NCBI GenBank assembly: GCA_964569295.1
Contig: CAZMVU010000096.1
Span: 1-17,500, forward strand
Length of the DNA: 17,500 bases
Source of the DNA: CAZMVU01 sp964569295
GTDB lineage: Bacteria > Hydrogenedentota > Hydrogenedentia > Hydrogenedentales > JAGMZX01
Direction of reading: 5' to 3'
Shown: piece after piece, positions 1-7,770 of the stretch
Numbering within the stretch: the stretch's first letter is position 1
How the letters are laid out: each line of letters opens with the position of its first letter
The notes under the pieces: generated by a model
What the model was told of the DNA's origin: nothing
The model's database searches: none
What the model saw: only the letters and a program-made list of their open reading frames with translations
Made by a program: the position numbers and the translations under genes

Positions 1-55
1 TCTTCCCCTCCCCTCTCTTCCCCTCTCTTCTTCTCTCTTCTCCTCTCTTCTCCCT
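1..55. repeat. Polypyrimidine tract with 10-base tandem period
   Basis: The first 55 bases contain only C and T on the plus strand. Positions 11-20 and 21-30 are identical (CCCTCTCTTC); 31-40 and 41-50 are the same unit with two changes and one change. The tract probably continues beyond the left edge, and degenerate CT-rich sequence runs on to about 75. It lies about 200 bases upstream of the symporter gene. A homopurine-homopyrimidine tract with a 10-base period could adopt unusual DNA structure, but that is inference; it may simply be a slippage-prone microsatellite. Confidence 0.7.
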
Positions 56-202
56 GTGCCCCTCTGTGTCTCGGTGGTGCAATCTCTTGTCTTCCCGGGT
101 CTTCCCTTTGTGGCTTTGTTGCCAATCCGACTCACGCGTGCCATTCAGGCCGCGGCCCGGCGCGCCGCGTCCGTGCGCGTGTAGTCCTTGGTCCCCGCCC
201 CA

Positions 203-232
203 TTGCCCGGCATGCACCGTCGAGGCTATTAT
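203..232 (+). promoter_or_regulatory. Candidate sigma-70 promoter for the symporter gene
   Basis: A -35-like TTGCCC at 203-208 is followed after 18 bases by a -10-like TATTAT at 227-232, matching 4/6 and 5/6 of the consensus. Transcription would start near 239-240, giving a leader of about 26 bases that carries the purine-rich ribosome-binding site GAGGAGAG before the ATG at 266. This arrangement also supports 266 rather than the upstream in-frame codon at 188 as the start, since 188 would lie upstream of the transcript. Confidence 0.45.
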
Positions 233-265
233 CGGGTACGCCGTAAGAGGCAGAGGAGAGGTCCC

Positions 266-1792
266 ATGCGAAAACTGTATCCGCGGCTGATTGCACTGGC
301 CGCCGTGGCCGTCTTGCTTGGCGGCGCCTGCGCCTGGCCGTTGACCGATGCGGCTTCGGCCATCCGGGCGGCGGCCTATGCGGCTTTCCTGTTTACGGCG
401 CTGATTGTATTTCTCGTGGCGCTGCCCCGCTGGAAGGGCCTGCCCGTGCAGATTTTCGTGGCCATGGTGGCCGGTGTGGCCGCGGGCTGGATCGCGGCGG
501 CTGTGGGCGAGCAGTCGCTCATCGTGGACTACCTCGGCATCTTCGGCACGCTGTTCATCTTGATGCTGAAGGTGGTCATTGTGCCGCTGATCTTCGTAAC
601 CGTGCTCACGGGCGTGGCCGGCGTGGGCGATGTATCGAAGCTCGGTGCGCTCGGCGCGAAGACCGTCGGTTACTACATCATGACCACGGCGGTGGCGGTG
701 CTTATCGGGCTTGCGGTGGTCAATGTATTGCAACCGGGCAAGGGCCGCGAAACCCTTCAGGCGCCGCCGGAAGACACGGCCACCAGCGCCGCCGCGCAAC
801 ACGAAGCCCTGCCCACGATCCTGGAAGTGCTCACCGATACGGAACTCATCTCGCGGGAACGCGCCGAGGAATACCTCGCCAACGCCCGCGAGGAATGGGA
901 GGAGGACGAGGAACCGAAAAACCTCGGGCAGCAGATGCAGGACGAGGTGCTCCCGAGCATCATCGAGAACCCGATCATGGCCGGCCAGAACCCGATTGTG
1001 GTCATTTTTATGGCGATTCTCATCGGTGCGGCACTCGCGGCACTCGGTGAGAAAGGCGCGCCGGCCCTGCATGTGTTCCAGGCACTGGACAAAGTGTTCA
1101 TCACCATCATCATGTGGGTCATGCTGCTCGCGCCGCTCGGCGTGTTCGCGCTCATGGCGGAGGTCATCGCCGATCTCGGCATGGGCTATGTGTTCACACT
1201 CGCAAAATACACCTTCACCGTGCTCTTCGGCCTGGCACTGCATTTTTGCGTGTTGTCGTTCCTGGTGTGCCCGCTATTGGGCGGGGTGTCGCCCCTGCGA
1301 TTCCTGCGTGGCATGGTCCCGGCCTTCGAGGTGGCCTTCAGCACGTCATCGAGTTCGGCCACGCTCCCGGTCTCGATCCGCTGCGTGACCCGCCGCGTCG
1401 GGGCGAACGAGAACATCTCGAACTTCATGCTCCCCGTAGGCGCCACGATCAATATGGACGGCACCGCCCTCTACCTGTCCGTGGCAAGCTTGTTTATCGC
1501 CCAGGTCTACGGTCTCGGCCTGGGCATTCAGGAGCAGCTCATGGTCTTCCTTACGGCCACGCTGGCCTCCGTGGGCACCGCGGGCATTCCGGGCGCGAGC
1601 ATCGGGCTCATGAGCATTATCCTGTCGTCGGCGGGGATTCCCGTCGAGGGCATCGGCATTGTCATCGGCGTCGACCGCATCCTCGACATGAGCCGCACGG
1701 TCGTGAACGTCACAGGTGACAGCGTCGGCGCGGTGGTAGTATCGCGCAGTGAAGGTGAACTCAGCGAACCGGAACCCGATGCGGGCGTGTGA
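266..1792 (+). CDS. Dicarboxylate/amino acid:cation symporter (DAACS/SDF family)
   Basis: This inner-membrane secondary transporter of the GltP/GltPh family would couple uptake of an acidic amino acid or dicarboxylate to sodium or protons. The 508-residue protein shows the family landmarks in order: the serine-rich hairpin AFSTSSSSATLPVS (357-370), NMDGT (396-400), the second hairpin GIPGAS (440-445) and the substrate helix DRILDMSRTVVNVTGD (470-485). D474, R477, T478 and N481 align with GltPh D394, R397, T398 and N401; the arginine favours an acidic substrate. An extra hydrophobic segment sits at the N-terminus, with strong GAGGAGAG upstream of the chosen ATG. An unusually long, acidic, hydrophilic stretch (about 158-233) lies between two membrane segments where most bacterial members have a short loop. 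The TIGR02757 gene follows after 15 bases, so the two are probably co-transcribed, with no obvious shared function. Confidence 0.93.
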   Translation: MRKLYPRLIALAAVAVLLGGACAWPLTDAASAIRAAAYAAFLFTALIVFLVALPRWKGLPVQIFVAMVAGVAAGWIAAAVGEQSLIVDYLGIFGTLFILMLKVVIVPLIFVTVLTGVAGVGDVSKLGALGAKTVGYYIMTTAVAVLIGLAVVNVLQPGKGRETLQAPPEDTATSAAAQHEALPTILEVLTDTELISRERAEEYLANAREEWEEDEEPKNLGQQMQDEVLPSIIENPIMAGQNPIVVIFMAILIGAALAALGEKGAPALHVFQALDKVFITIIMWVMLLAPLGVFALMAEVIADLGMGYVFTLAKYTFTVLFGLALHFCVLSFLVCPLLGGVSPLRFLRGMVPAFEVAFSTSSSSATLPVSIRCVTRRVGANENISNFMLPVGATINMDGTALYLSVASLFIAQVYGLGLGIQEQLMVFLTATLASVGTAGIPGASIGLMSIILSSAGIPVEGIGIVIGVDRILDMSRTVVNVTGDSVGAVVVSRSEGELSEPEPDAGV

Positions 1793-1807
1793 GGTGCACA
1801 CCAAGGT

Positions 1808-2611
1808 ATGCCCATGATCAATTCCCGCCGATTACACACCGCGCTCGAGCATGCCTACCGCCGGTACAACCGCCCCGAGTTCGTGGACCCGGACCCGCTC
1901 GCCCCCGTGCTGCGCTATACCGGCCCACTGGACCAGGAAGTCGCCGGGCTCGTCAGCATGTCGCTGGCTTTCGGCAACGTGAAGACCATCCTCGCGAGCA
2001 CCGCGGCCGTCCTCGCGCACCTGCCGCGGCCACACGCCGACCTTCTGGCCATGGACCCCGCCGAGTTGCACGGGCGCTTGCGCCACTTCCGCCACCGCTA
2101 CGTGACCGGCGCGGACATGGCGAATCTGCTGACCGGCGCACAGCGGCTTATCAAAGCGGAAGGCAGCCTGGGCGCGGCTTTCCGGAAGGGATTAACGCCG
2201 GATGCGGAGAATATCCTGCCGGCCCTTACCTTCTGGGTCTGGCGTCTCTACGATGAAATGGGCGGCGAAAAGAACTACCTTCTGCCCGACCCCACCCGCG
2301 GCAGCGCGTGCAAGCGGCTTCTCATGTATCTCCGGTGGATGGTGCGCAAAGACGCTGTCGACCCGGGACCGTGGGCCGGCATTCCGCCGCGGCTGCTCGT
2401 TGTGCCCATGGACACCCACATGCACCGCATGGCTACCGCCCTCGGTTTCACCCGCCGCAAGACCGCGGACTTGCGCACGGCCATCGAGGTGACCGGGGTC
2501 TTTGCGCGGTTTGCCCCCGAAGACCCCGTGCGCTACGACTTCGCCCTCACCCGGTTCGGCATACGCCGGGATAACGGCCTCGCGGCGTTTCTGGAAGAAG
2601 CGCGCGGGTAA
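1808..2611 (+). CDS. TIGR02757 (DUF2400) family protein
   Basis: This is a soluble protein of a widespread family without an established function. The 267 residues span the usual length of the family and carry its recognisable features: the N-terminal YNRPEFVDPDPL (20-31), a central acidic/aromatic region, GSACKRLLMYLRWMVRKD (165-182) followed by VDPGPW, and a C-terminal RYDFALTRFGIRR (242-254). It has no signal peptide or membrane segment. The start is either the ATG at 1808 or an in-frame ATG at 1814. GAGGTG at 1791-1796 serves the first and AAGG at 1803-1806 the second, so the choice is open. It lies 15 bases after the symporter stop and is probably translated from the same message. The family assignment rests on remembered motifs, not a search. 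Confidence 0.85.
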   Translation: MPMINSRRLHTALEHAYRRYNRPEFVDPDPLAPVLRYTGPLDQEVAGLVSMSLAFGNVKTILASTAAVLAHLPRPHADLLAMDPAELHGRLRHFRHRYVTGADMANLLTGAQRLIKAEGSLGAAFRKGLTPDAENILPALTFWVWRLYDEMGGEKNYLLPDPTRGSACKRLLMYLRWMVRKDAVDPGPWAGIPPRLLVVPMDTHMHRMATALGFTRRKTADLRTAIEVTGVFARFAPEDPVRYDFALTRFGIRRDNGLAAFLEEARG

Positions 2612-2627
2612 GATGGCGAGGGCGAAA

Positions 2628-2660
2628 GTGGTGTGCGCCCACGCATCCCACGCACACCTC
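2628..2660. terminator. Hairpin between convergent genes, possible bidirectional terminator
   Basis: GTGTGCG (2631-2637) pairs perfectly with CGCACAC (2651-2657) around a 13-base loop, extended by one G-C pair and, after a mismatch, another. It lies in the 73-base gap between the ends of two convergent genes, where a terminator for both strands is expected. No T-run follows on either strand, so it is not a standard intrinsic terminator. It may instead be a 3'-end stabilising structure. Confidence 0.3.
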
Positions 2661-2684
2661 ACGAAAGAAATGGCGTCAGCCAGC

Positions 2685-5486
2685 CTATTGCTCGCGCGGT
2701 GCACGGGCGCGCAGGTTCGCCAGGAGATCCGGATCGGGCGTGCCGCCGGCAGCACGGATTCGGTCGACGGCCGCCCAGGCCTCGCCGGGCCGGCCCGTGA
2801 GCAGGTAGCCCAACGCAAGGTTGTGTAGCGCATCAAGGTGTTGCGGGTCCAGAGCAACGGCTTCCTGCCAAGCGGCAACGGCCTGCGGGATTTGCTCGAG
2901 GGCGGCGTAGGCCATGCCCTGGTTGTACCGGTGGTCCGCATTTTCCGGGGCGAGGCGTGCGGCGGTTTGCCAATGGCTGAGCGCCTCCTCGAAGCGTTGC
3001 AGGGTGAAGAGCGACTGGGCAAGGTCGGCGTGGGCCCGGGCGGGATGCTTATTCCCCTCGATGGCGCGCTTTCTCGCTTCGAGCGCGGCTTCGTGGTCGC
3101 CGCGCTTCGCGAGTTGTTCCGCCAGGAACGACCACCCTTCCGGCCACACGGGGTGAACTTCGAGCGCGGCCCGCGCCTGTTCGATGGCCGCTGCAGTATC
3201 CCCGGCCGCCGCTTTCTTCCGGGCCATGTCGAGCCGCAATTCGCCCAGTTTGCCGCCCTGCGTGCGCACGACCGGTGCAAGCAGGTTCTCGACGGGTGCA
3301 TATTCATCGGTCAGCACAACCCCCCCGCTGCGCGCGACGAGGGTTTGCACGGCGTCTCGGGAAAGCTTGTGCAGGCCGGTATCAATGCGGGAGAGATTGC
3401 GCGCCTGCTTGCCACACACGATGACAAAGGTGTCGCGCACGGTAGGCGCGCGGCCCGTATTGAACACGTGGACATCGGGAAACACGCGCCGCAATGTATT
3501 GATCACCGCCCCAACAAAACGGCCCGAACGGTACATGTCGATAAGGTTCAGGAGATACAAGCCATCCGGCTTCAACAGCGCGTCGATTTGCTCGGCGAAT
3601 TCGAGGGTGGTCAGGTGGTAGGGCACGGCGTAATCATTGATACTGTCCCCGAAAATGCAATCGAACCGCAGCGCCTCGCCGCCACGCCGTTGCGCACGCA
3701 TCAGGTCCGCCACCCGGTTACGCGCGTCCTGGTTGTAGATTCGGATGTCCGTGTCGCGCGGCAGGCCAAAGGCGGCAAACGCGGCCTCGGTTACCGCGGG
3801 GTCGATTTCGGCGACTTCGATGTGGCTGGCGGGCCGGGTCACTTCGAGGTAACGGGGAAACACATAGCCGCCGCCCCCCATGACAAACGCCCGCAGCGGC
3901 TCCGGCGGCGGAAAAACGTCGTTGACGACCGCGGCGTAGATTTCTTCGTACTCGTAACGCAAGTCGGCCGGCTCGTCAAGGTTGACTTCGCTGTGGGTGA
4001 GCTTGTCGAGCAGCATCTTGCGCACACGCGGATTATCTGCGTGTTCGACCACCGCAATATACGAGTACTGACTCTCGTCTTCATAGACCACGCGCGGGTC
4101 CGGCGGCGTGCGGAACCCGAGCACAGCGCCCAAGTGGGGCAACGGTCCTGCGGGCACAAAGGTCACCGCCAGCGCCGCCGCCCCCAGCACCATCCATGCC
4201 GACGCGGGGATTGTGCGCGGCCGGTAACACACCCCCACCGCCGCCAGGAACGCGCCCACCAGCACGATAAGCGCATGCGGCCCGCACCAGTCCACCAGCA
4301 CATAGCCCGAAAGGAACGTCGCCGCGATACTGCCCACAGCGCCCCACGCGTAGATATTGCCCACGGTGTGCCCGGCTGCGTGGCCCCCGGCGAGGGCACG
4401 CTTCACGACGACTGGACTGATCATGCCAATGAGGACATTCGGCAAGAGGAAGGCCGTAGCGGTATGCAGCGTGATCTGGAGGGGCCAGCTGAACGTTATC
4501 AGCACCACGCTTTCTTCGCGCCATGCACCCACCACGGCGCTGAGCCACGGGGCCGCCAAGGCCGCCAGCGCCGCCAGTGCGAACAGGCTCCAGACCGTCC
4601 ACGCGCCAAACATACGCGCGGCCAGCCGCCCGCCCAGGTAGTTGCCGAGCGTCACCCCGGCCAGCACCACGCCGATAACGCTGGTCCAACTGTACAGCGA
4701 CGCGCCGAATTCGCGCGCGATGATCCGAAGGGCCGCTATTTCGATGACCATAAAGGCCGCATTCGAGGCGAACACCGTCGCATTCGGCGGCAACCATTCG
4801 CGGAATGTCCAGTCGCGCGCAAGCGCGGTGGCAGGCTGAGCCGCTGCGATCAAGGGGGGCCGCCCTTCGCGCCCAATCACGCTCGCGCACCCATAGCCCA
4901 CACCCACCACACCCAGCACCACCGTGGCCGCTACCACGATGTCTGGCACCGCAAACCAGGCTATAAGATAGAAACCCGTGGCGAACGTGCCCACGATGCT
5001 CCCCGCAACACCCCAGGCAAACACACCGCCCATCACCCGCCCGCTATCGCCTCCGCCCTCGAGCGCCATGCGCGCCACGACCGGGCTGATCGCGCCCAGG
5101 AGCACCGCCGGCAGCAAAAACACAGCCCCCGTATGCAGAAAGATGCGCGCCGGCCACGCCATGGCACGCAGCGGCGCCGCCCCGCCGGCCAACGCATTCG
5201 TATACAACACGCTCAGGGCGCCTGCGGCCGCCAGCAGGAAAAGTACCGCGAGCCCCAAACGGGCGCGTATGCGGTCTGCCAGCCGCCCGCCCGCATAGTG
5301 GCCCAGCGACATGCCCGCCATGACCACACCGATGATGCTGGTCCAGGTATACAGCGACATGCCGAGGTGCGGGGACACCACACGCCCGGCCACGAGCTCG
5401 AGGGTCATGATCGCACTGTTCGAGAGAAACACGGTGGCATAGGCCGCCAGACGCAGCCGCCAGCCACCTGGAGATGTGATACGCAT
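2685..5486 (-). CDS. Fused MFS/spermidine synthase-like protein with C-terminal TPRs
   Basis: This 933-residue membrane protein has three parts. Residues 12-200 and 235-420 are two copies of one multi-helix module, sharing SLYTWTSIIGVV/SLYSWTSVIGVV, GGRLADR/GGRLAAR, FLLPAVLLGAISPVV/FLLPNVLIGMISPVV and FAWGVAGSI/YAWGAVGSI. Residues about 465-700 are a spermidine-synthase-like Rossmann domain, with MGGGGYVFP (536-544), acidic AEIDP (559-563), NQDARN (585-590) and FGDSIND (612-618). Residues about 745-915 form about five TPRs. The usual GGGDGG nucleoside motif reads GGGGYV, so true aminopropyl transfer is doubtful; an S-adenosylmethionine-type ligand or another role is possible. The TPR end suggests protein binding, on the cytoplasmic side if the Rossmann domain is cytoplasmic. 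GGAG six bases before the ATG supports the start. The gene is convergent with its left neighbour and divergent from the right one, so it is probably monocistronic. Confidence 0.88.
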   Translation of the reverse strand: MRITSPGGWRLRLAAYATVFLSNSAIMTLELVAGRVVSPHLGMSLYTWTSIIGVVMAGMSLGHYAGGRLADRIRARLGLAVLFLLAAAGALSVLYTNALAGGAAPLRAMAWPARIFLHTGAVFLLPAVLLGAISPVVARMALEGGGDSGRVMGGVFAWGVAGSIVGTFATGFYLIAWFAVPDIVVAATVVLGVVGVGYGCASVIGREGRPPLIAAAQPATALARDWTFREWLPPNATVFASNAAFMVIEIAALRIIAREFGASLYSWTSVIGVVLAGVTLGNYLGGRLAARMFGAWTVWSLFALAALAALAAPWLSAVVGAWREESVVLITFSWPLQITLHTATAFLLPNVLIGMISPVVVKRALAGGHAAGHTVGNIYAWGAVGSIAATFLSGYVLVDWCGPHALIVLVGAFLAAVGVCYRPRTIPASAWMVLGAAALAVTFVPAGPLPHLGAVLGFRTPPDPRVVYEDESQYSYIAVVEHADNPRVRKMLLDKLTHSEVNLDEPADLRYEYEEIYAAVVNDVFPPPEPLRAFVMGGGGYVFPRYLEVTRPASHIEVAEIDPAVTEAAFAAFGLPRDTDIRIYNQDARNRVADLMRAQRRGGEALRFDCIFGDSINDYAVPYHLTTLEFAEQIDALLKPDGLYLLNLIDMYRSGRFVGAVINTLRRVFPDVHVFNTGRAPTVRDTFVIVCGKQARNLSRIDTGLHKLSRDAVQTLVARSGGVVLTDEYAPVENLLAPVVRTQGGKLGELRLDMARKKAAAGDTAAAIEQARAALEVHPVWPEGWSFLAEQLAKRGDHEAALEARKRAIEGNKHPARAHADLAQSLFTLQRFEEALSHWQTAARLAPENADHRYNQGMAYAALEQIPQAVAAWQEAVALDPQHLDALHNLALGYLLTGRPGEAWAAVDRIRAAGGTPDPDLLANLRARAPREQ

Positions 5487-5574
5487 TCATTGCTCCACTT
5501 GCCGGCCGAACCGGCGCCGGGGATTCTCGCTGCAAGGGCTCGATGGTAGTGGCCCCACCCCCCCGATTCAAGGC

Positions 5575-5608
5575 TATAATGCCGGGGCAAACACCAGCGT
5601 GCCGGCAT
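5575..5608 (+). promoter_or_regulatory. TATAAT box followed at once by a 7-bp stem-loop
   Basis: TATAAT at 5575-5580 is a perfect -10 hexamer, but the sequence 17 bases upstream is C-rich and offers no -35. ATGCCGG (5579-5585) and CCGGCAT (5602-5608) form a perfect seven-base-pair stem with a 16-base loop, overlapping the hexamer by two bases. This could be a promoter with an operator-like inverted repeat, or part of a short RNA, or chance. The reverse strand reads TATAGC at almost the same place. Confidence 0.25.
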
Positions 5609-5715
5609 GGGGAACCAGGGCGGGTTGGCCTGTGGCGCACGGACCCGATCGCGGAGACGCCCGCCCGCCGCAGACGCACCATCAAACAGTCCCGATCGGC
5701 CGCCCGTTGTCCTTT

Positions 5716-5745
5716 TTGCAGCAACGCCACGACACGCCGTATGCT
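5716..5745 (+). promoter_or_regulatory. Candidate sigma-70 promoter for the uronate-isomerase-like gene
   Basis: TTGCAG at 5716-5721 and TATGCT at 5740-5745 are separated by 18 bases. The match is moderate (TTG of the -35, and TAT plus the final T of the -10). The start would be near 5752, giving a leader of about 36 bases containing the strong ribosome-binding sequence GGAGGGAG before the ATG at 5788. Confidence 0.35.
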
Positions 5746-5787
5746 TAGTGCATTCCGATTGAGCATTCGCTGGAGGGAGAAGAATCC

Positions 5788-7062
5788 ATGAGTGACCGAA
5801 CATTCGACCAGAACCAAATCGAGACATTGCAGCAGGCAGTACACGACACCGTGCAGAAGACACCGCTGACGGATATCCACACCCACCTGTACGCGCCGCA
5901 ATTCGGCGGGTTGCTGCTGGCCGGCGTGGATGAACTGCTCACGTACCATTATCTGGTAGCCGAGTATTTCCGCGTGTCGCAGACCGCCCCCGAAACCTTC
6001 TTTTCCTGGGAGAAGCCGGCACAGGCAGCGGCCATCTGGCAGGCGTTGTTCCTCGAGCGTTCCCCGGTGAGCGAGGCCTGCCGCGGCGTCGTCACGGCCC
6101 TGGGCCGCCTTGGCGCGCCCGTGGCCGGCAAGGACCTCGAGGCCATCCGCGCGTGGTATGCCGCCATGACCACCGAACAGCTGGTGGACCGGGTTTTCGA
6201 GGCGGCCAATGTACGCGATGTGGTCATGACCAACGACCCCTTCGATTCCGCGGAAAACCCCGTGTGGCTCGGCAAGGACGGCCCCGGCGAGGTAGACCCC
6301 CGCTTCCACACCGCCCTGCGCATCGACCCGCTGGTGAACGATTGGCCGAATTGCACCAGCGCACTCGAGGCGCGCGGCTATCAGGTATCCGAAATCGTCG
6401 ACGCAATGTGCGTGAACGAGTTGCAGCGTTTCCTCAACGACTGGATCGATATTCTCAACCCGCGCTACCTCGCCGTATCGCTGCCACCCGATTTCGTGTA
6501 TCCCGCGGAAGACGTTCGCACCTGCGTCATCGACAAGGCGATCGTGCCCGTCACCGCCGCCCGCAATATCCCCTTCGCGCTCATGATCGGCGTCAAGCGC
6601 GGGGTGAACCCCGCCCTGCAACTGGCGGGCGATGGGGTGGACAAGGCGGACCTGTCGAGCGTCGAGGCGCTGTGCCGCCGCTACCCGAAAAACAAGTTCA
6701 TGCTGACCACCCTCTCACGGGAAAACCAGCATACGGCCTGCGTCATCGCGCGGAAGTTCCGCAATCTGCTGCTCTTCGGCTGCTGGTGGTTCCTGAACAA
6801 CCCAAGTCTCATCGGGGAAATGACGCGCATGCGCATCGAACTGCTCGGTACCAGCATCATTCCGCAGCACTCGGACTGCCGCGTGCTCGACCAGCTCGTG
6901 TATAAGTGGGCCCACTCGCGCGCAATTATCGCCCAGGTTCTCGCAGAAAAATACACGGACCTCGTGCATGCCGGCTGGACCATCGAGGAAAGCCAAATGC
7001 GCACGGAGATCGAGAATATGCTGGGCGGCAACTTCTGGCGATTTCTGGAAGCACGCTTCTAA
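5788..7062 (+). CDS. Glucuronate isomerase (UxaC)-like amidohydrolase-superfamily protein
   Basis: This is a cytosolic TIM-barrel metalloprotein of the uronate isomerase type. UxaC converts glucuronate or galacturonate to the matching ketouronate. The 424-residue sequence has the first-strand metal motif DIHTHL (29-34) and a C-terminal SDCRVLDQLVYKWAHSR (362-378) that resembles the DSR...RHEYFRR region of UxaC. It is a little shorter than typical UxaC (about 470 residues) and clearly divergent, for example DCR in place of DSR. GGAGGGAG before the ATG gives a firm start. No uronate dehydrogenase, kinase or aldolase gene lies nearby, so the substrate cannot be told from context. The next gene begins 135 bases downstream on the same strand. 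Another amidohydrolase-type activity on a carboxylated sugar is the main alternative. Confidence 0.78.
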   Translation: MSDRTFDQNQIETLQQAVHDTVQKTPLTDIHTHLYAPQFGGLLLAGVDELLTYHYLVAEYFRVSQTAPETFFSWEKPAQAAAIWQALFLERSPVSEACRGVVTALGRLGAPVAGKDLEAIRAWYAAMTTEQLVDRVFEAANVRDVVMTNDPFDSAENPVWLGKDGPGEVDPRFHTALRIDPLVNDWPNCTSALEARGYQVSEIVDAMCVNELQRFLNDWIDILNPRYLAVSLPPDFVYPAEDVRTCVIDKAIVPVTAARNIPFALMIGVKRGVNPALQLAGDGVDKADLSSVEALCRRYPKNKFMLTTLSRENQHTACVIARKFRNLLLFGCWWFLNNPSLIGEMTRMRIELLGTSIIPQHSDCRVLDQLVYKWAHSRAIIAQVLAEKYTDLVHAGWTIEESQMRTEIENMLGGNFWRFLEARF

Positions 7063-7197
7063 GGGCGCACAGCAAACGGCTAAAGAATTACGAAAAGACA
7101 GGTTTCTGGCCGGACTCCTGGAAAACACGGGCCTGTGCAGCCGCCTGTACCGCGCCGGCCCACGAAGGCGGCGGTCCGCTGAACCGGACACTTGCCC

Positions 7198-7746
7198 ATG
7201 ATTCCTTTGGATGCCACCTCCAACGCGAACGTGACACGCGCAAATGCAAAGCCGTTTTTTGTGTTTGAAGACCGCCCGCGGCCGGGGGCGGCGTATGTGG
7301 CAGGCAATGGGATCCTGTTGGCAATCGCCCTCGGGATGACGCTGGTTATGCGCCGGCCCGAGGCCGGGCTCTATGCGGTCGCCGCCACGAGTCTGGGCCT
7401 GCTGCTGGCCGCATACCTCCTGCTCGTGCTGCACGCCGCCTTCAGCACGGTCTACACCCTCACCGCTGGTCTGCTCGATGTGCGGTGCGGGGTGCTTGGC
7501 CACGCGGAAATACGCCTCGACGAAATCACCCGAATCGACATGGTCCAGAGCCTGCCGCGCGTGGTCGGGCACAGTTTTGGCGGCCGCAGCTATGGCAACC
7601 GGTTCTTCACGGGCCTGCGCCTGGAACGAAACAACGGGCGCGCGGTGTTCCTCACCCCGTCCGACACGCAGGCATTCGCCGAACTGCTGCACCGGCGCCG
7701 CCGGGGCGAAACGCCTGAAACGCAACGCACAACACCCGGCGGATAG
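7198..7746 (+). CDS. Small membrane protein with bacterial PH-like domain
   Basis: The 182-residue protein has no catalytic motif. A basic and aromatic N-terminus leads into two hydrophobic segments (about 33-52 and 58-81) that form a membrane hairpin. A soluble domain follows (about 85-165) with the strand pattern YTLTAGLLDVRCGVL...IRLDEITRIDMV...GLRLERNNGRAVFLTP, which is typical of bacterial PH-like domains that often follow membrane hairpins. The basic tail HRRRRG follows. The start is uncertain: the ATG at 7198 or a TTG two codons earlier (7192). Neither has a clear ribosome-binding site; a short hairpin (7174-7178 with 7185-7189) lies just upstream. The stop is 24 bases before the SDR gene, so the two are probably co-transcribed. 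The role is unknown; membrane-protein binding or sensing is the usual guess. Confidence 0.72.
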   Translation: MIPLDATSNANVTRANAKPFFVFEDRPRPGAAYVAGNGILLAIALGMTLVMRRPEAGLYAVAATSLGLLLAAYLLLVLHAAFSTVYTLTAGLLDVRCGVLGHAEIRLDEITRIDMVQSLPRVVGHSFGGRSYGNRFFTGLRLERNNGRAVFLTPSDTQAFAELLHRRRRGETPETQRTTPGG

Positions 7747-7770
7747 CCCCCCGGGGCTGGAACGATCGCC

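Larger units (their letters stand above)
5487..5787. other. Divergent intergenic region
   Basis: These 301 bases separate two divergently transcribed genes and must hold both promoters. On the right side is a plausible promoter for the uronate-isomerase-like gene (5716-5745). On the left side is GGAG at 5493-5496 for the minus-strand fusion gene; I find no convincing -35/-10 pair for it. In between are a perfect TATAAT at 5575-5580, a seven-base-pair stem just after it (5579-5585 with 5602-5608) and a run of seven C at 5558-5564. I see no convincing small open reading frame here. Confidence 0.6.

Noticed and set aside
1..60. CRISPR-like array
   Set aside because: The units are 10 bases, directly adjacent and without spacers; this is a simple tandem repeat.
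188..265. Earlier in-frame start for the symporter
   Set aside because: It would lie upstream of the likely promoter (203-232) and adds 26 basic residues with no family match; the ATG at 266 has a good ribosome-binding site.
2838..5549. 903-residue plus-strand open frame opposite the fusion gene
   Set aside because: It is the complement of a well-supported gene; its translation is rich in R, H, G and Q, with no domain, as expected from high-GC codon bias.
7745..7758. Terminator at the end of the PH-like gene
   Set aside because: The palindrome has almost no loop and no T-run, and the next gene starts 13 bases later, so it is unlikely to terminate transcription.
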